From Parasediminibacterium sp051861445 (GTDB lineage: Bacteria; Bacteroidota; Bacteroidia; Chitinophagales; Chitinophagaceae): DNA of 64,000 nucleotides. The notes beneath the pieces were generated by a model that was not told the DNA's origin, did no database searches, and worked only from the letters and a program-made list of their open reading frames with translations. A program made the position numbers and the translations under genes. Shown piece by piece: positions 17,862-26,872 of the stretch (position 1 is the stretch's first letter; every line of letters starts with the position of its first letter). The stretch spans positions 62,001 to 126,000 of the forward strand of contig JBHYCS010000006.1 in NCBI GenBank assembly GCA_051861445.1. Reading direction: 5' to 3'.

Positions 17862-18017
17862 TTTTATTACCTCGGTAATCGAAGAGGCAAGGTTAAAAAA
17901 TTATTAGAAACACCAAACTACATGATTATTTAAGAATTATGCAATTATTGGTAAAAAACTAATCCACATTTTCACGAAATCATCTTAAAAACTAGTATTA
18001 GCAACCTTTTACACTAA

Positions 18018-19985
18018 TTACACATCTATTTTAGCATATTTGGCATGTGTTTCAATAAAATGTCTACGAGGTGCAACTTCATCACCCATTAACATACTAA
18101 ATATTCTATCGGCTTCAGCAGCACTTTCAATAGTTACTTGCTTTAAAGTTCTACGTGCAGGATCCATAGTAGTTTCCCACAATTGCTCTGCATTCATTTC
18201 ACCTAAACCTTTATAACGTTGTGTATTTACCGCACTATCATTTCCACCGCCTAATTTTTCAATCAAAATTTTCCTTTGTTCTTCTGTATATGCATATTCT
18301 TGCTCCTTTCCTTTTTTCACTAAATATAAAGGTGGTTGTGCAACATATACATTTCCTTGCTCTACCAGAGCCTTCATGTAACGAAAAATAAAGGTTAATA
18401 TCAACGTAGCAATATGACTACCATCTACGTCAGCATCGGTCATAATTATCAACTTATGATAACGAAGTTTAGAGGTATTTAAGGCTTTGGGATCTTCAGG
18501 TGTTCCGATTGTTACACCCATAGCTGTAAATATATTTCTAATTTCTTCACTCTCATAAATCTTGTGTTCCATTGCCTTTTCAACATTCAAAATTTTACCT
18601 CTCAATGGTAAAATGGCTTGGTAACTTCTATCTCTTCCTTGTTTGGCTGTTCCACCAGCAGAATCTCCTTCTACTAAATACAATTCACAACGTTCAGGAT
18701 TTCTTTCGCTACAATCGGCTAATTTACCAGGCAGACCTCCACCACTTAAAACTGTTTTACGTTGTACTAAATCTCTTGCTTTTTTAGCAGCAACTCTTGC
18801 TTGTGCAGCCAAGATAACTTTGCTAATAATGTTCTTAGCTTCTCTTGGGTTTTCTTCTAAATACGCTTGTAATGCTCTACCTACAGTGGTTTCTACAACT
18901 CCACTAACATCACTATTTCCTAATTTTGTTTTTGTTTGTCCTTCAAATTGTGGTTCAGGAACTTTCACAGAAATAATAGCACTTAATCCTTCTCTAAAAT
19001 CATCACCTTCAATCTCCACTTTTGCTTTTTCAAATAGTCCTTCTTTATCACCATAGTTTTTAAATACACGGGTTAATGCTCTTCTAAAACCTGTAACGTG
19101 AGTTCCACCTTCTATGGTATTGATGTTGTTTACGTAGCTAAAAATATGTTCTTTAAAGTCGTTATTGTATGTCAATGCAACGTCTACAGCTACATTACTA
19201 GCTTCATCATGACCTTCAACGGTAAGTGTACTTGAAATTAATGGTGTTCTATTGGCTGTTTTATCTAATAATTCAACAAACTCAACAATTCCACCTTCAC
19301 TATAAAAGTTGATAGAGTAGTCTGTGCCATCATCATTTTTTTCTCTTAAATCGGTTAAAGTGATGCTAATTTTTCTATTCAAGAAACTCAACTCTCTTAA
19401 TCTTCCTTCTAAAATTTCTTTTCTATAAACCGTTTCTTGAAAAATACTTCCATCGGGCCAAAACCTTACGGTTGTTCCGGTTCTGTCGCTTACGCCAATT
19501 TCTCTTACCGGATAAGCAGGAACACCACAATGGTATTGTTGTTCAAACATTTTACCATCTCTTTCAACCGTTACATGCAAAGTTGTGCTCAATGCATTTA
19601 CACAACTTACACCCACACCATGTAAACCACCAGATACTTTATACGATCCTTTATCAAATTTACCACCAGCATGTAAAACCGTCATTACCACTTCTAGTGC
19701 ACTACGTTTTTCTTTGGTGTGCATTGCTGTAGGAATACCACGTCCATCATCTTTTACACTAATGCTGTTATCTTCATGTATGGTAACAAAAATATTTTTG
19801 CAATAGCCAGCCAATGCTTCGTCTATTGAATTATCAACTACTTCATAAACCAAGTGATGTAGACCCTTAATACCAATATCTCCAATATACATGGCCGGCC
19901 TTTTTCTAACAGCTTCTAATCCTTCTAAAACCTGTATACTATCTGCACCATAATTGGGTTGTTGCGGAATTTGTTCTTCACTCAT
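18018..19985 (-). CDS. gyrB: DNA gyrase subunit B
   Basis: 655 residues, the normal length for short GyrB proteins. The GHKL ATPase domain has YEVVDNSIDEALAGYC, DDGRGIP and GGLHGVGVSCVN. A transducer domain follows, then the TOPRIM domain with YLVEGDSAGGTAKQGRDR and DADVDGSHI, and a C-terminal TOPRIM/tail with RYKGLGEMN. It supplies ATP-driven strand passage with GyrA in negative supercoiling. GyrB is preferred over ParE because of the EGDSAGG context and the family length; paralogue confusion cannot be excluded without an alignment. Confidence 0.95.
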   Translation of the reverse strand: MSEEQIPQQPNYGADSIQVLEGLEAVRKRPAMYIGDIGIKGLHHLVYEVVDNSIDEALAGYCKNIFVTIHEDNSISVKDDGRGIPTAMHTKEKRSALEVVMTVLHAGGKFDKGSYKVSGGLHGVGVSCVNALSTTLHVTVERDGKMFEQQYHCGVPAYPVREIGVSDRTGTTVRFWPDGSIFQETVYRKEILEGRLRELSFLNRKISITLTDLREKNDDGTDYSINFYSEGGIVEFVELLDKTANRTPLISSTLTVEGHDEASNVAVDVALTYNNDFKEHIFSYVNNINTIEGGTHVTGFRRALTRVFKNYGDKEGLFEKAKVEIEGDDFREGLSAIISVKVPEPQFEGQTKTKLGNSDVSGVVETTVGRALQAYLEENPREAKNIISKVILAAQARVAAKKARDLVQRKTVLSGGGLPGKLADCSERNPERCELYLVEGDSAGGTAKQGRDRSYQAILPLRGKILNVEKAMEHKIYESEEIRNIFTAMGVTIGTPEDPKALNTSKLRYHKLIIMTDADVDGSHIATLILTFIFRYMKALVEQGNVYVAQPPLYLVKKGKEQEYAYTEEQRKILIEKLGGGNDSAVNTQRYKGLGEMNAEQLWETTMDPARRTLKQVTIESAAEADRIFSMLMGDEVAPRRHFIETHAKYAKIDV

Positions 19986-20123
19986 AATTATTGTGTACTT
20001 GTATTTTTTGTAAGCGGTCGAAGATAATGCATTTATTGGCTTTAAAATACCTGATTTTCCACAATTTGCAACTGCACCACAACATTAGAAAAGTTACTAT
20101 TTTGGTAAAGTTTATGTACCCTA

Positions 20124-20156
20124 TTTGGAAAATTAGATGTACATACATTATATTTG
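20124..20156 (+). promoter_or_regulatory. Promoter of the AraC-family gene
   Basis: TTTG at 20124-20127 and TATATTTG at 20149-20156 are spaced by 21 bases, a good match to the Bacteroidota -33/-7 pattern. The -7 box overlaps the upstream ATG at 20154, so translation more likely starts at ATG 20166. Confidence 0.65.
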
Positions 20157-20165
20157 CATATACAA

Positions 20166-21086
20166 ATGCAACAAGTATTAGACATATTAAAATTGGCTCA
20201 TAGAGGCGGAATAGAACCAAGTATGGATTTATTGTATCATAAAGAGCAACAAATTCCAGGTTCTATTAACTACGATATAAATCGTTATTATGCCCAACAT
20301 CCTTGGGTTGCTGATGATGCAGGTATGTTGGTTTACCATTTCGACGATAAAAAACCAGAAAATAATTTTTTAGAATTAAGATACTGCACTACCGGAAACA
20401 AATACTGTTACGATAGAAGTTGCTCGTTTTGTAAAGATCAGCCTACCAATTGCAACGGTCAGCAAACAACGGTTGATGTATTTTCTTTCCATTTTTCTGC
20501 CACTTTTTTACACCAGTTTACACACAATGTAAAATTGAGTAATCGTAAAGATGAGGTTTTGGCTTTTAAGCATCCACATGCGTTTACAAAGGTTTTTCCT
20601 CTGTGTAATAAAAAAAGAAATGTTTTAGATTCTTTATTAAATCATAGCTACAGTGGTGCTTTAGAAAACATTTTTATCAATGCAAAAGTGCATGAATTAT
20701 TGTTGTATAGTTTAGATTGCTTAGTAGATGAAAAAGAAGAAGGATTTACTTGTAAATTTTTAGAAGATGAACGTAGCCGTGAAGGCATTTACAAAGCTAG
20801 AGATATTTTATTACAGCATATTGGTGATCCGATTACGATTAAGGAATTGAGTAGAAAAGTAGCTATGAACGAATGCTACGTAAAAAAAGGTTTCAAAGAA
20901 ATTTTTGGAACCACCATTTTCGATTTTTATCAACAACAACGCATGGAACATGCAAAATATTTGTTGTACGAAAAAGGATTAAGCGTTACAGATGTATCTG
21001 CCTCTTTAGGATACTCTTCTATCTCTCACTTTTCTGCCGCATTTAAAAAACATACAGGAATAAAACCTTGTGAATTATTAAAATAA
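20166..21086 (+). CDS. AraC-family transcriptional regulator with N-terminal cysteine cluster
   Basis: About 306 residues. The C-terminal AraC helix-turn-helix pair is clear (ITIKELSRKVAMNECYVKKG, then GLSVTDVSASLGYSSISHFS and FKKHTGIKP). The N-terminal part resembles PchR-like regulators. It carries five cysteines within 23 residues (RYC, KYC, RSCSFC, TNC; positions 78-100 counted from the upstream ATG 20154), suggesting metal, Fe-S or redox sensing. It is divergent from gyrB and monocistronic, with a promoter and a terminator of its own. The regulated genes are not obvious. Confidence 0.9.
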   Translation: MQQVLDILKLAHRGGIEPSMDLLYHKEQQIPGSINYDINRYYAQHPWVADDAGMLVYHFDDKKPENNFLELRYCTTGNKYCYDRSCSFCKDQPTNCNGQQTTVDVFSFHFSATFLHQFTHNVKLSNRKDEVLAFKHPHAFTKVFPLCNKKRNVLDSLLNHSYSGALENIFINAKVHELLLYSLDCLVDEKEEGFTCKFLEDERSREGIYKARDILLQHIGDPITIKELSRKVAMNECYVKKGFKEIFGTTIFDFYQQQRMEHAKYLLYEKGLSVTDVSASLGYSSISHFSAAFKKHTGIKPCELLK

Positions 21087-21090
21087 ACAA

Positions 21091-21120
21091 AAACCGCTAC
21101 TTCAAAATAGCGGTTTTTTT
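21091..21120 (+). terminator. Terminator of the AraC-family gene
   Basis: Arms 21091-21099 and 21108-21116 (AAACCGCTA / TAGCGGTTT) followed by a run of T residues, right after the stop codon at 21086. Confidence 0.9.
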
Positions 21121-21466
21121 AGGCATTATTTGTTTTGAGGCTATCAATTTTGGTACAAATCCAAGCATTTGTATACCGTTTTTCGTTACAAATCCTCAGC
21201 CTTCGTTCCTCAGGCTTGTGGGTTTTTCACTTCAACCGGTAGCCTTTCAGCTATAAAACGTTGAGCAGCTTTTTGTCAAGAATGAGAATATGCCAGATAG
21301 ATAATTGCAAATATTATACTAATCAAAATAAAATATTTGCCGAATTCTATTTTATCGCCCTAAAGGCTGCCAGATAGAGCAAAGTAGCTGTCTACGAAGG
21401 AGGCACTACTTGCGATAGCTGGAACTGTGGTTGAGAAAAGTTGTATTGCTGAAAACCCCCAATAAA
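21121..21466. other. Isolated higher-G+C spacer between two terminators
   Basis: 346 bases between the AraC terminator and the fumC terminator, outside both transcription units. The sequence is visibly richer in G+C than the flanks. It carries short repeats (TACAAATCC twice, CCAGATAG twice) and short inverted repeats (for example TACAAAT/ATTTGTA near 21155-21175, and CAGCCT/AGGCT). No open frame of useful length is present on either strand. It may be a decayed element, an intergenic repeat or an RNA gene. Confidence 0.4.
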
Positions 21467-21500
21467 AAAATCCTTTTGAAATTTCTTTCAAAAGGATTTT
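21467..21500 (-). terminator. Terminator of fumC
   Basis: Arms 21467-21481 and 21486-21500 are a perfect 15-bp inverted repeat with a TTTC loop. On the minus strand it is followed by a run of T residues. It begins about 20 bases after the fumC stop. Confidence 0.9.
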
Positions 21501-21521
21501 GTAAAGAGATACTTGAAAAAA

Positions 21522-22940
21522 CTAGAGTGTTCCTACCATTTCTACAGGAACTACCCATGCATCGAATTGCTCTGCTGTCATGTGTTCAAAATCTAGTCCT
21601 TTTAGTTTGTATTCTAATGCAGCTTGTTTTAATGTAATGCCCCGTTTATGGGCATCTTGTGCAATTGCTGCAGCATTGTAATAACCAATTTTAGTATTTA
21701 ACGCAGTTACCAACATCAAACTATTGTCTACATGCTTCTTAATGTTTTCTTCTAAAGGTTCTATTCCTACTGCACATTTATCGTTGAAGCTTACACAACC
21801 TTCACCAATTAATCTTGCACTGTGTAAAAAGTTGTAAATCATTACTGGCTTAAACACGTTTAACTCAAAATGCCCCATGCTTCCACCAATATTTATAGCC
21901 ACATCGTTACCCATAACTTGTGCTGCAATCATGGTTAATGCTTCACATTGTGTTGGGTTTACTTTTCCTGGCATAATAGAGCTTCCTGGCTCGTTGTCTG
22001 GTATAAACAATTCACCAATTCCTGAACGTGGACCAGAAGATAACATTCTTACATCGTTGGCAATTTTCATTAAACTAACGGCTACGGTTTTTAAAGCTCC
22101 ATGTGCTTCTACAATAGCATCATGTGCTGCTAATGCTTCAAACTTATTTTCTGCTGTTACAAATGGCAAACCTGTAAGATTGGCAATATGTTTTGCTACA
22201 TTTTCGCTATAGCCTTTTGGTGTATTAATGCCTGTACCAACGGCTGTTCCACCTAAAGCTAATTCACTTAAATGTGCTAAAGTATTCTTAATAGCTTTTA
22301 ATCCATGATTTAATTGACTTACATATCCACTCATTTCTTGACCAACTGTAAGTGGTGTTGCATCCATAAAATGGGTACGGCCAATTTTTACTACATGCAT
22401 AAATTGTTGGCTCTTTGCTTGTAGTGTATCACGTAGTTTTTCGATACCAGGTATAGTAACTTCTAACAACATTTTATAAGCTGCAATATGCATTGCTGTA
22501 GGAAATGTATCGTTGCTAGATTGAGATTTGTTTACATCATCATTTGGATGAATAAATTTGTCTTTATCGTTTAAACTTCCACCTTTTAAAACATGTGCTC
22601 TATAAGCAACAACCTCATTAACATTCATATTACTTTGAGTGCCACTACCGGTTTGCCAAACAACCAATGGAAAATAATCGTCTAGTTTTCCTTCTAAAAT
22701 TTCATCACAAACCTGTCCTATTAATTTACATTTTTCTTCTGACAACACACCTGCATCGAAATTGGTTAATGCTGCCGCTTTTTTTAAATAAGCAAACGCC
22801 TTAATAATTTCTTTAGGCATTTTATTGGTATCTTGAGCAATCTTAAAATTCTCAATGCTTCTTTGTGTTTGAGCACCCCATAACACGTTTGCAGGTACTT
22901 TTACTTCACCCATTGTGTCTTTTTCTATACGGTATTCCAT
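21522..22940 (-). CDS. fumC: Class II fumarate hydratase
   Basis: 472 residues, the usual length. The family signature GSSIMPGKVNPTQ (around S320-S321) is present, as are the SGSGTQSNMNVNE and KIGRTHFMDATPL segments with H190. It interconverts fumarate and malate in the citric acid cycle. Aspartase and fumarase C are similar, but the start and the ETRLPANVLWGAQTQR-like N-terminus (VKVPANVLWGAQTQRS) with HFMDATPLT favour fumarase. It appears monocistronic. Confidence 0.95.
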   Translation of the reverse strand: MEYRIEKDTMGEVKVPANVLWGAQTQRSIENFKIAQDTNKMPKEIIKAFAYLKKAAALTNFDAGVLSEEKCKLIGQVCDEILEGKLDDYFPLVVWQTGSGTQSNMNVNEVVAYRAHVLKGGSLNDKDKFIHPNDDVNKSQSSNDTFPTAMHIAAYKMLLEVTIPGIEKLRDTLQAKSQQFMHVVKIGRTHFMDATPLTVGQEMSGYVSQLNHGLKAIKNTLAHLSELALGGTAVGTGINTPKGYSENVAKHIANLTGLPFVTAENKFEALAAHDAIVEAHGALKTVAVSLMKIANDVRMLSSGPRSGIGELFIPDNEPGSSIMPGKVNPTQCEALTMIAAQVMGNDVAINIGGSMGHFELNVFKPVMIYNFLHSARLIGEGCVSFNDKCAVGIEPLEENIKKHVDNSLMLVTALNTKIGYYNAAAIAQDAHKRGITLKQAALEYKLKGLDFEHMTAEQFDAWVVPVEMVGTL

Positions 22941-22985
22941 ACGTTTTGTATTAAATAATTAAACAATCAATTCTTAAATCGATTG

Positions 22986-22993
22986 CAAATGTA
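22986..22993 (-). promoter_or_regulatory. -7 box of the fumC promoter
   Basis: On the minus strand TACATTTG (22993-22986) matches the TAnnTTTG consensus and lies 46 bases upstream of the fumC start. I do not see a clear -33 partner. Confidence 0.5.
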
Positions 22994-23130
22994 GGTTAGC
23001 TAGGCTACATGTACATAACGATTGAACGATTGTTTTAAATATTTAGTTTTAAAAATCGCTGATTCTAAATTTTGGAGAAGGGAAATAGAAGAATGATGTA
23101 GAAAAAGGATATAAACTTGTAAAACAATTT

Positions 23131-23838
23131 TTATAACCCTAATTTTTCGATGGCTGCCATTGCTGCTGCTTGACTAGCATCTTTTTTATTAAAGCCTTTT
23201 CCCTGAGATAGAATTTCGCCGTCTAAAACGGTATTGATGATAAAAATTCTTCTACCACCCTCTTGCTTTTCTTCGGTTAAATCGAAAGAAAGTGTTTTGC
23301 CATTTTTGCTGGCCCAACCAATTAATTTGTTTTTTAGATTAATATCTATTAATTCCAAATCATCTACAAACATGTGGGGAATAATGATTTGCTTTAAAAC
23401 CCATTGTTGGGTTTTACGGTAGCCTTTATCAAGGTAAACTGCACCAACTATGGCTTCTAGGGTATTTCCAAAAATTTGACTATTGCGTAAAGAATTATCT
23501 ATTTTATTGTAAAGAGCAATTTTTTTGAGCCCCATTTTAACAGCAATATCATTTAGTTGTAAACGATTTACCATTTTGCTACGCATTTCTGTTAAAAAAC
23601 CTTCTCCTTTATATGGATATCTTTTAAACAAATAATCGGCAACAATAGCACTTAAAATAGCATCACCTAAATACTCTAAACGTTCGTTGTTTTCACCAGG
23701 TTCGTCTTTTATACTTCTGTGGCTTAAAGCAGTAATGTATAATTGAATGTTTTTCGGCTGTATACCTAATACATTTTTTAAACTGTCTTCTAAAGACTTA
23801 GATGTTGACTTTTTAAAAAATTTCTGAAGTATCTGCAC
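23131..23838 (-). CDS. rnc: Ribonuclease III
   Basis: 235 residues. The RNase III signature NERLEYLGDAIL (residues 51-62, with E55 and D59) and a second acidic site near GNTLEAIVGAVYLD form the catalytic centre. A double-stranded-RNA-binding domain occupies about 165-233. It cleaves double-stranded RNA in rRNA and mRNA processing. It follows fabF after 6 bases and ends the acpP-fabF-rnc operon. Confidence 0.96.
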   Translation of the reverse strand: MQILQKFFKKSTSKSLEDSLKNVLGIQPKNIQLYITALSHRSIKDEPGENNERLEYLGDAILSAIVADYLFKRYPYKGEGFLTEMRSKMVNRLQLNDIAVKMGLKKIALYNKIDNSLRNSQIFGNTLEAIVGAVYLDKGYRKTQQWVLKQIIIPHMFVDDLELIDINLKNKLIGWASKNGKTLSFDLTEEKQEGGRRIFIINTVLDGEILSQGKGFNKKDASQAAAMAAIEKLGL

Positions 23839-23844
23839 AGTTAT

Positions 23845-25098
23845 TTAAGCAATATATTTTTTAACGATTACACAAGCATTATGACCACCAAAACCAAATG
23901 TATTACTTAAAGCTACATTTACAATACGCTCTTGAGCTTTATTAAATGTAAAGTTCAATTTCGGGTCTAATTCTGGATCGTCTGTGAAATGATTAATTGT
24001 TGGTGGAACAATATTGTGTATAACACTTTGTATACAAGCAATTGCCTCAATTACACCAGCAGCACCTAAACAGTGACCTGTCATAGATTTTGTAGAACTG
24101 ATATTTAAATTATATGCATGTTCTCCAAATACTTGTGTAATAGCTTTTGCTTCGGCACCATCACCCATTGGTGTAGAAGTACCATGTGTATTAATATAAT
24201 CTACTTCTTCCGGCTGCATTCCTGCATCTTTCAAAGCGGCAATCATTACATTTTTTGCACCTAACCCTTCAGGATGTGGAGCGGTTAAGTGATAAGCATC
24301 TGCCGTAGCTCCGCCACCTGCAATTTCGCAATAAATTTTTGCCCCACGTTTTAATGCATGTTCATAATCTTCTAAAACCAATACACCAGCAGCTTCTCCC
24401 ATTACAAAGCCATCTCTATCTTTGTCATAAGGTCTACTAGCAGTTTTAGGATCATCGTTTCTTTCACTCATTGCCTTCATTGCATTAAATCCACCAACAC
24501 CTGCTTGGCTAATTACAGCTTCAGAACCACCCGTTAAAACAACATCGGCTTTACCTAAACGAATGGTATCGAAAGCAGAAATAATACCATTTGTACTGCT
24601 TGCACAAGCACTTACCACAGCGTAGTTTGGACCTCTAAAACCATGACGCATAGAAATTTGTCCGGCTGCAATGTCTAAAATCATTTTTGGAATGAAAAAC
24701 GGATTGAAACGAGGTGTTCCATCTCCATTGGCAAAATTAATTACCTCGTCTTGAAAAGTGGTTAATCCACCAATTCCACTTGCAAATATTACCCCAACTC
24801 TATCGATATCTACATTATCTTTATTAATTTGAGCATCAGCAACGGCCATATCACTTGCTACTAAAGCAATTTGAGCAAACCTATCTAATTTACGGGCTTC
24901 TTTTTTATCCATAAATTGTGTAGGATCAAATCCTTTGATTTCACAAGCAAAACGTGTTTTAAATTTTGAAGCATCAAATTGTGTAATCATATCGGCACCA
25001 GAAACTCCATTAATAAGTCCGTTCCAATAATCATTTAAATTATTTCCAAGAGGCGTTAATGCTCCAATACCAGTTACAACTACTCTTTTCGATTGCAT
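23845..25098 (-). CDS. fabF: 3-oxoacyl-[acyl-carrier-protein] synthase II
   Basis: 417 residues. The thiolase-fold condensing-enzyme triad is C165 (VVSACASSTNG), H305 (NTHGTSTPMGD) and H342 (MTGHCLGAAG). It elongates acyl chains on ACP during fatty-acid synthesis. It lies 100 bases downstream of acpP with a hairpin in the gap, and 6 bases before rnc. This gene order is common in Bacteroidota. Confidence 0.97.
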   Translation of the reverse strand: MQSKRVVVTGIGALTPLGNNLNDYWNGLINGVSGADMITQFDASKFKTRFACEIKGFDPTQFMDKKEARKLDRFAQIALVASDMAVADAQINKDNVDIDRVGVIFASGIGGLTTFQDEVINFANGDGTPRFNPFFIPKMILDIAAGQISMRHGFRGPNYAVVSACASSTNGIISAFDTIRLGKADVVLTGGSEAVISQAGVGGFNAMKAMSERNDDPKTASRPYDKDRDGFVMGEAAGVLVLEDYEHALKRGAKIYCEIAGGGATADAYHLTAPHPEGLGAKNVMIAALKDAGMQPEEVDYINTHGTSTPMGDGAEAKAITQVFGEHAYNLNISSTKSMTGHCLGAAGVIEAIACIQSVIHNIVPPTINHFTDDPELDPKLNFTFNKAQERIVNVALSNTFGFGGHNACVIVKKYIA

Positions 25099-25122
25099 AT
25101 AGCGAAAGTTCGTTTAAGTGAA

Positions 25123-25165
25123 AATCCGCCATATTGATGGTTGTAAACCTCAATATTGGCGGATT
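25123..25165. repeat. Imperfect hairpin between acpP and fabF
   Basis: Outer arms AATCCGCC (25123-25130) and GGCGGATT (25158-25165) pair perfectly, and the inner parts pair with small bulges. It lies in the only gap of the operon. It may reduce read-through or protect the very abundant acpP message. Confidence 0.6.
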
Positions 25166-25197
25166 AAATAATATTACATCAAGTAAAATGTGAAGCC

Positions 25198-25434
25198 TTA
25201 TTTAGCGTTTTCTTCTAAATAAGCAACAGCTTGACCTACAGTAGTAATGGTTTCAGCTTGCTCATCAGGAATAGAAATATTAAATTCTTTTTCAAATTCC
25301 ATAATTAGTTCAACGGTGTCTAAAGAATCTGCACCAAGATCGTTTGTAAAAGAAGCCTCATTTGTTACCTCAGCTTCGTCTACACCCAATTTGTCTATGA
25401 TGATTTTCTTCACTCTAGTTGCGATGTCTGACAT
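25198..25434 (-). CDS. acpP: Acyl carrier protein
   Basis: 78 residues, acidic, four-helix ACP fold. The phosphopantetheine attachment site is S37 in LGADSLDTVEL. It carries growing acyl chains for FabF and the other Fab enzymes. First gene of the acpP-fabF-rnc operon. Confidence 0.98.
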   Translation of the reverse strand: MSDIATRVKKIIIDKLGVDEAEVTNEASFTNDLGADSLDTVELIMEFEKEFNISIPDEQAETITTVGQAVAYLEENAK

Positions 25435-25458
25435 TGTAGTTTATTTTAGTTACGGCTG

Positions 25459-25487
25459 CAAAAATATAGTTTTTGACAAAACAGCAA
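25459..25487 (-). promoter_or_regulatory. Promoter of the acpP operon
   Basis: On the minus strand TATTTTTG (25466-25459) matches TAnnTTTG, and a TTG at 25487-25485 lies 18 bases upstream. The box is about 25 bases from the acpP start. Confidence 0.6.
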
Positions 25488-25610
25488 GTTTTTAAATAAA
25501 TTTTGTTTCCACAATCGCTGCTTTTGTATGTAAAATTGTAGTCACAAAGCTGTATAAAGATGCTATTTTTATGCGAAATGCTTTATCTTAGGCAGCTAAC
25601 AACAGAATAT

Positions 25611-26039
25611 ATGGCACTGAAATTTATTGATCATGGAAGTGTAGAATACAAACAAATGGTTGATTTGCGTATGCATATCTTAAGAATTCCACTTGGTTTG
25701 TCTTTTACCAAAGAAGAATTAGACGAAGAAAAAAACGACATTTTATTGGGTTGTTTTGATGAAGAAAAAATTGAAGGATGTTGTATTTTAAAAAAAATTG
25801 ACACACAAACAGTTAAGCTGAGACAAATGGCCGTTTTAGATGGTTTACAAGGTAAAGGAATTGGTAGGGTTTTAATGTCTTTTGCAGAAAATGTTGCTAG
25901 AGATGCAGGTTATAGAAGATTGGTAATGCATGCTAGAAAAACTGCTAGAGGCTTTTACGAAAAATTAGGCTACTCTGTTTGTAGCGATGAATTTATGGAA
26001 GTTACCATTCCACACTTTGAAATGGAAAAGATGTTGTAA
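25611..26039 (+). CDS. GNAT-family N-acetyltransferase
   Basis: About 142 residues from ATG 25611. The acetyl-CoA-binding segment is VKLRQMAVLDGLQGKGIGRV, with the R/Q-x-x-G-x-G/A pattern QGKGIG. A terminal ARGFYEKLGYSV segment is also typical. The substrate is unknown (protein or small amine). A longer start at 25560 exists but adds residues that do not fit the fold. It is divergent from acpP and ends at a clear terminator. Confidence 0.85.
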   Translation: MALKFIDHGSVEYKQMVDLRMHILRIPLGLSFTKEELDEEKNDILLGCFDEEKIEGCCILKKIDTQTVKLRQMAVLDGLQGKGIGRVLMSFAENVARDAGYRRLVMHARKTARGFYEKLGYSVCSDEFMEVTIPHFEMEKML

Positions 26040-26057
26040 AAAAAACTATAAACATGA

Positions 26058-26099
26058 AGGGGCACATGGTGTAGCAAAACTGCATTCTGTGCCCTTTTT
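26058..26099 (+). terminator. Terminator of the GNAT gene
   Basis: GGGCACA (26060-26066) pairs with TGTGCCC (26088-26094) and is followed by a T run, about 20 bases after the stop codon. Confidence 0.8.
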
Positions 26100-26218
26100 A
26101 TTTTGCCAAAGAATTCCTTAACATTTTGTTAAGCATTTTTACGGCACAAAAAACTAAAAATGGTTGTCTAGTCCATTTAATTGTTTTCCCTTTATTTTGC
26201 ACCTCTTAAAAAGAAAGT

Positions 26219-26641
26219 ATGGAGTATAGTAAATTAATATCAATTACAGGAATGAGTGGCTTGTTTGAATTGGTAGGTAGTAAAACAGACGGTGCTATTG
26301 TTAAAAACTTAGACGATAAATCAATAAAGTTTGTTTCTTCAAGAATTCATAATTTTTCTCATTTAGAAAGCATTGAAGTTTTTACCATTAGAGAAAATGT
26401 GAATTTGGTAGAAATTTTTCAAGCAATGGATAAAAGCACTACCGCTTTACCATCTGAAAAAGATCCAAAGGCTGTTAAGGCATATTTTACAACTGTTTAT
26501 CCTGATATGGATTTTGAAAGAGTGTATGCTAGTGATATGAAGAAAATGGTAAAATGGTTTTCTTTATTAAAGGCAAATGAAGTTGCTTTACAATTAGCAA
26601 GTAATGATGCAGAAGAAAATATAGAAACAGAAGCTAACTAA
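26219..26641 (+). CDS. DUF5606 family protein
   Basis: 140 residues. The N-terminus (EYSKLISITGMSGLFELV) and the following NFSHLESIEVFT stretch match the DUF5606 family of Bacteroidota. The C-terminal tail is acidic. The family is widespread in the phylum and its function is not known. It has its own terminator and no cotranscribed neighbour. Confidence 0.85.
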   Translation: MEYSKLISITGMSGLFELVGSKTDGAIVKNLDDKSIKFVSSRIHNFSHLESIEVFTIRENVNLVEIFQAMDKSTTALPSEKDPKAVKAYFTTVYPDMDFERVYASDMKKMVKWFSLLKANEVALQLASNDAEENIETEAN

Positions 26642-26668
26642 TAGCATTTTTTCGATACAAATAATTTC

Positions 26669-26702
26669 AAAAGCTAGTAACCTAAAAGTTGCTAGCTTTT
26701 TT
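26669..26702 (+). terminator. Terminator of the DUF5606 gene
   Basis: Arms 26669-26681 and 26688-26700 (AAAAGCTAGTAAC / GTTGCTAGCTTTT, one wobble) followed by T residues, 28 bases after the stop codon. Confidence 0.9.
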
Positions 26703-26872
26703 GTTGCAATTTAAACGCATCAAAATGATTGATTTATGGAATACTTTTTTATCCGTTAAAATGCGTTTTTATTTGTCTTATCAGAAAAATAACAAAAATT
26801 ACAAGTAAATTCCTGCAAAAAAACGCAAAAACAACTTTTTATTTCTAAATTGGCAGTCAATTCACATTCGAT

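Noticed and set aside
18643..19056. Plus-strand frame of 137 codons inside gyrB
   Set aside because: Antisense to a conserved part of gyrB; a shadow of its codon pattern.
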